From Magnetovibrio sp. (lineage in GTDB: Bacteria; Pseudomonadota; Alphaproteobacteria; Rhodospirillales_A; JABHCV01), in contig PBDF01000012.1 in NCBI GenBank assembly GCA_002717285.1, forward strand, positions 25,996-84,855: a DNA stretch of 58,860 bases. Direction: 5' to 3'. Within the stretch, counting starts at the first letter, position 1. Each line of letters begins with the position of its first letter. Shown piece after piece: positions 58,859 to 58,860 of the stretch. Under the pieces are notes generated by a model. The model ran no database searches, was not told where the DNA came from, and worked only from the letters and a program-made list of their open reading frames with translations. A program made the position numbers and the translations under genes.

Positions 58859-58860
58859 TT

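Overview
The window looks like chromosome from a marine-type, AT-rich alphaproteobacterium, with coding roughly 40% GC by eye. The evidence is gene content and gene order. There is an aerobic cobaltochelatase pair (CobS/CobT) beside bolA and a zinc-finger J-domain protein. There is a DUF1491 protein, a homodimeric NADP-type isocitrate dehydrogenase, a short Ppx/GppA, and the run secA / ppiC-argJ-mutT-cinA. A SAR116-like or other low-GC Rhodospirillales-type lineage fits, but I cannot place it more exactly. I see no insertion sequence, prophage, CRISPR array or rRNA. The only RNA gene I find is one tRNA-Leu(UAA).

Layout. 1-6083 (minus): ppx, rlmE, guaB, an RsmB-type rRNA methyltransferase and the start of guaA; the ppx/rlmE and guaB/methyltransferase pairs overlap. 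6460-10990 (plus): a four-gene polyamine-type ABC importer (ATPase, binding protein, two permeases) with a strong stem-loop after the binding-protein gene. 11185-16146 (plus): a DUF1491 protein, then an RND efflux pair. 16157-18643 (minus): LysM protein, psd, pssA. 19012-21438 (plus): LOG-family hydrolase, icd, rpmB. 21450-25010 (minus): J-domain protein, cobS, cobT. 25544: bolA. 25905-28921 (minus): aroK, aroB, CNNM-type membrane protein. 29121-32094 (plus): a 46-residue membrane protein, a large exported protein and xerD. 32125: an IclR regulator with an IclR-type palindrome upstream. 33550: accA. 34516-38084 (minus): secA and a secreted HExxH protein. 38553-41830 (plus): ppiC, argJ, mutT, a CinA-type protein. 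41817: bluB, then the tRNA.

42929 to the end is more accessory. It holds a small secreted protein, arsH, a YcaD-like MFS transporter, and a Fur-box-headed operon of PadR-like regulator, CxxC miniprotein and DUF2325 protein. Then come a methyltransferase with a recombinase-like N-terminus, selO, a rhodanese, a MscS channel, a ParB-like miniprotein and an FbpC-type ATPase coupled to an atypical hemerythrin. The window closes with gene remnants, an NTF2-like protein, a DMT transporter with a Sfp-type phosphopantetheinyl transferase, a double-frameshifted small gene, and the end of a glutathione-transferase gene.

How it fits together. The left two thirds are core metabolism: GMP synthesis, phospholipid and fatty-acid synthesis, shikimate, arginine, B12, rRNA and tRNA function, and secretion. 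The right third has an iron and redox flavour: Fur box, DUF2325, FbpC, hemerythrin, ArsH, SelO, GST. The most promising undescribed system is the translationally coupled PadR-like / CxxC / DUF2325 operon at 45625-47631, whose promoter is overlapped by a near-consensus Fur box.
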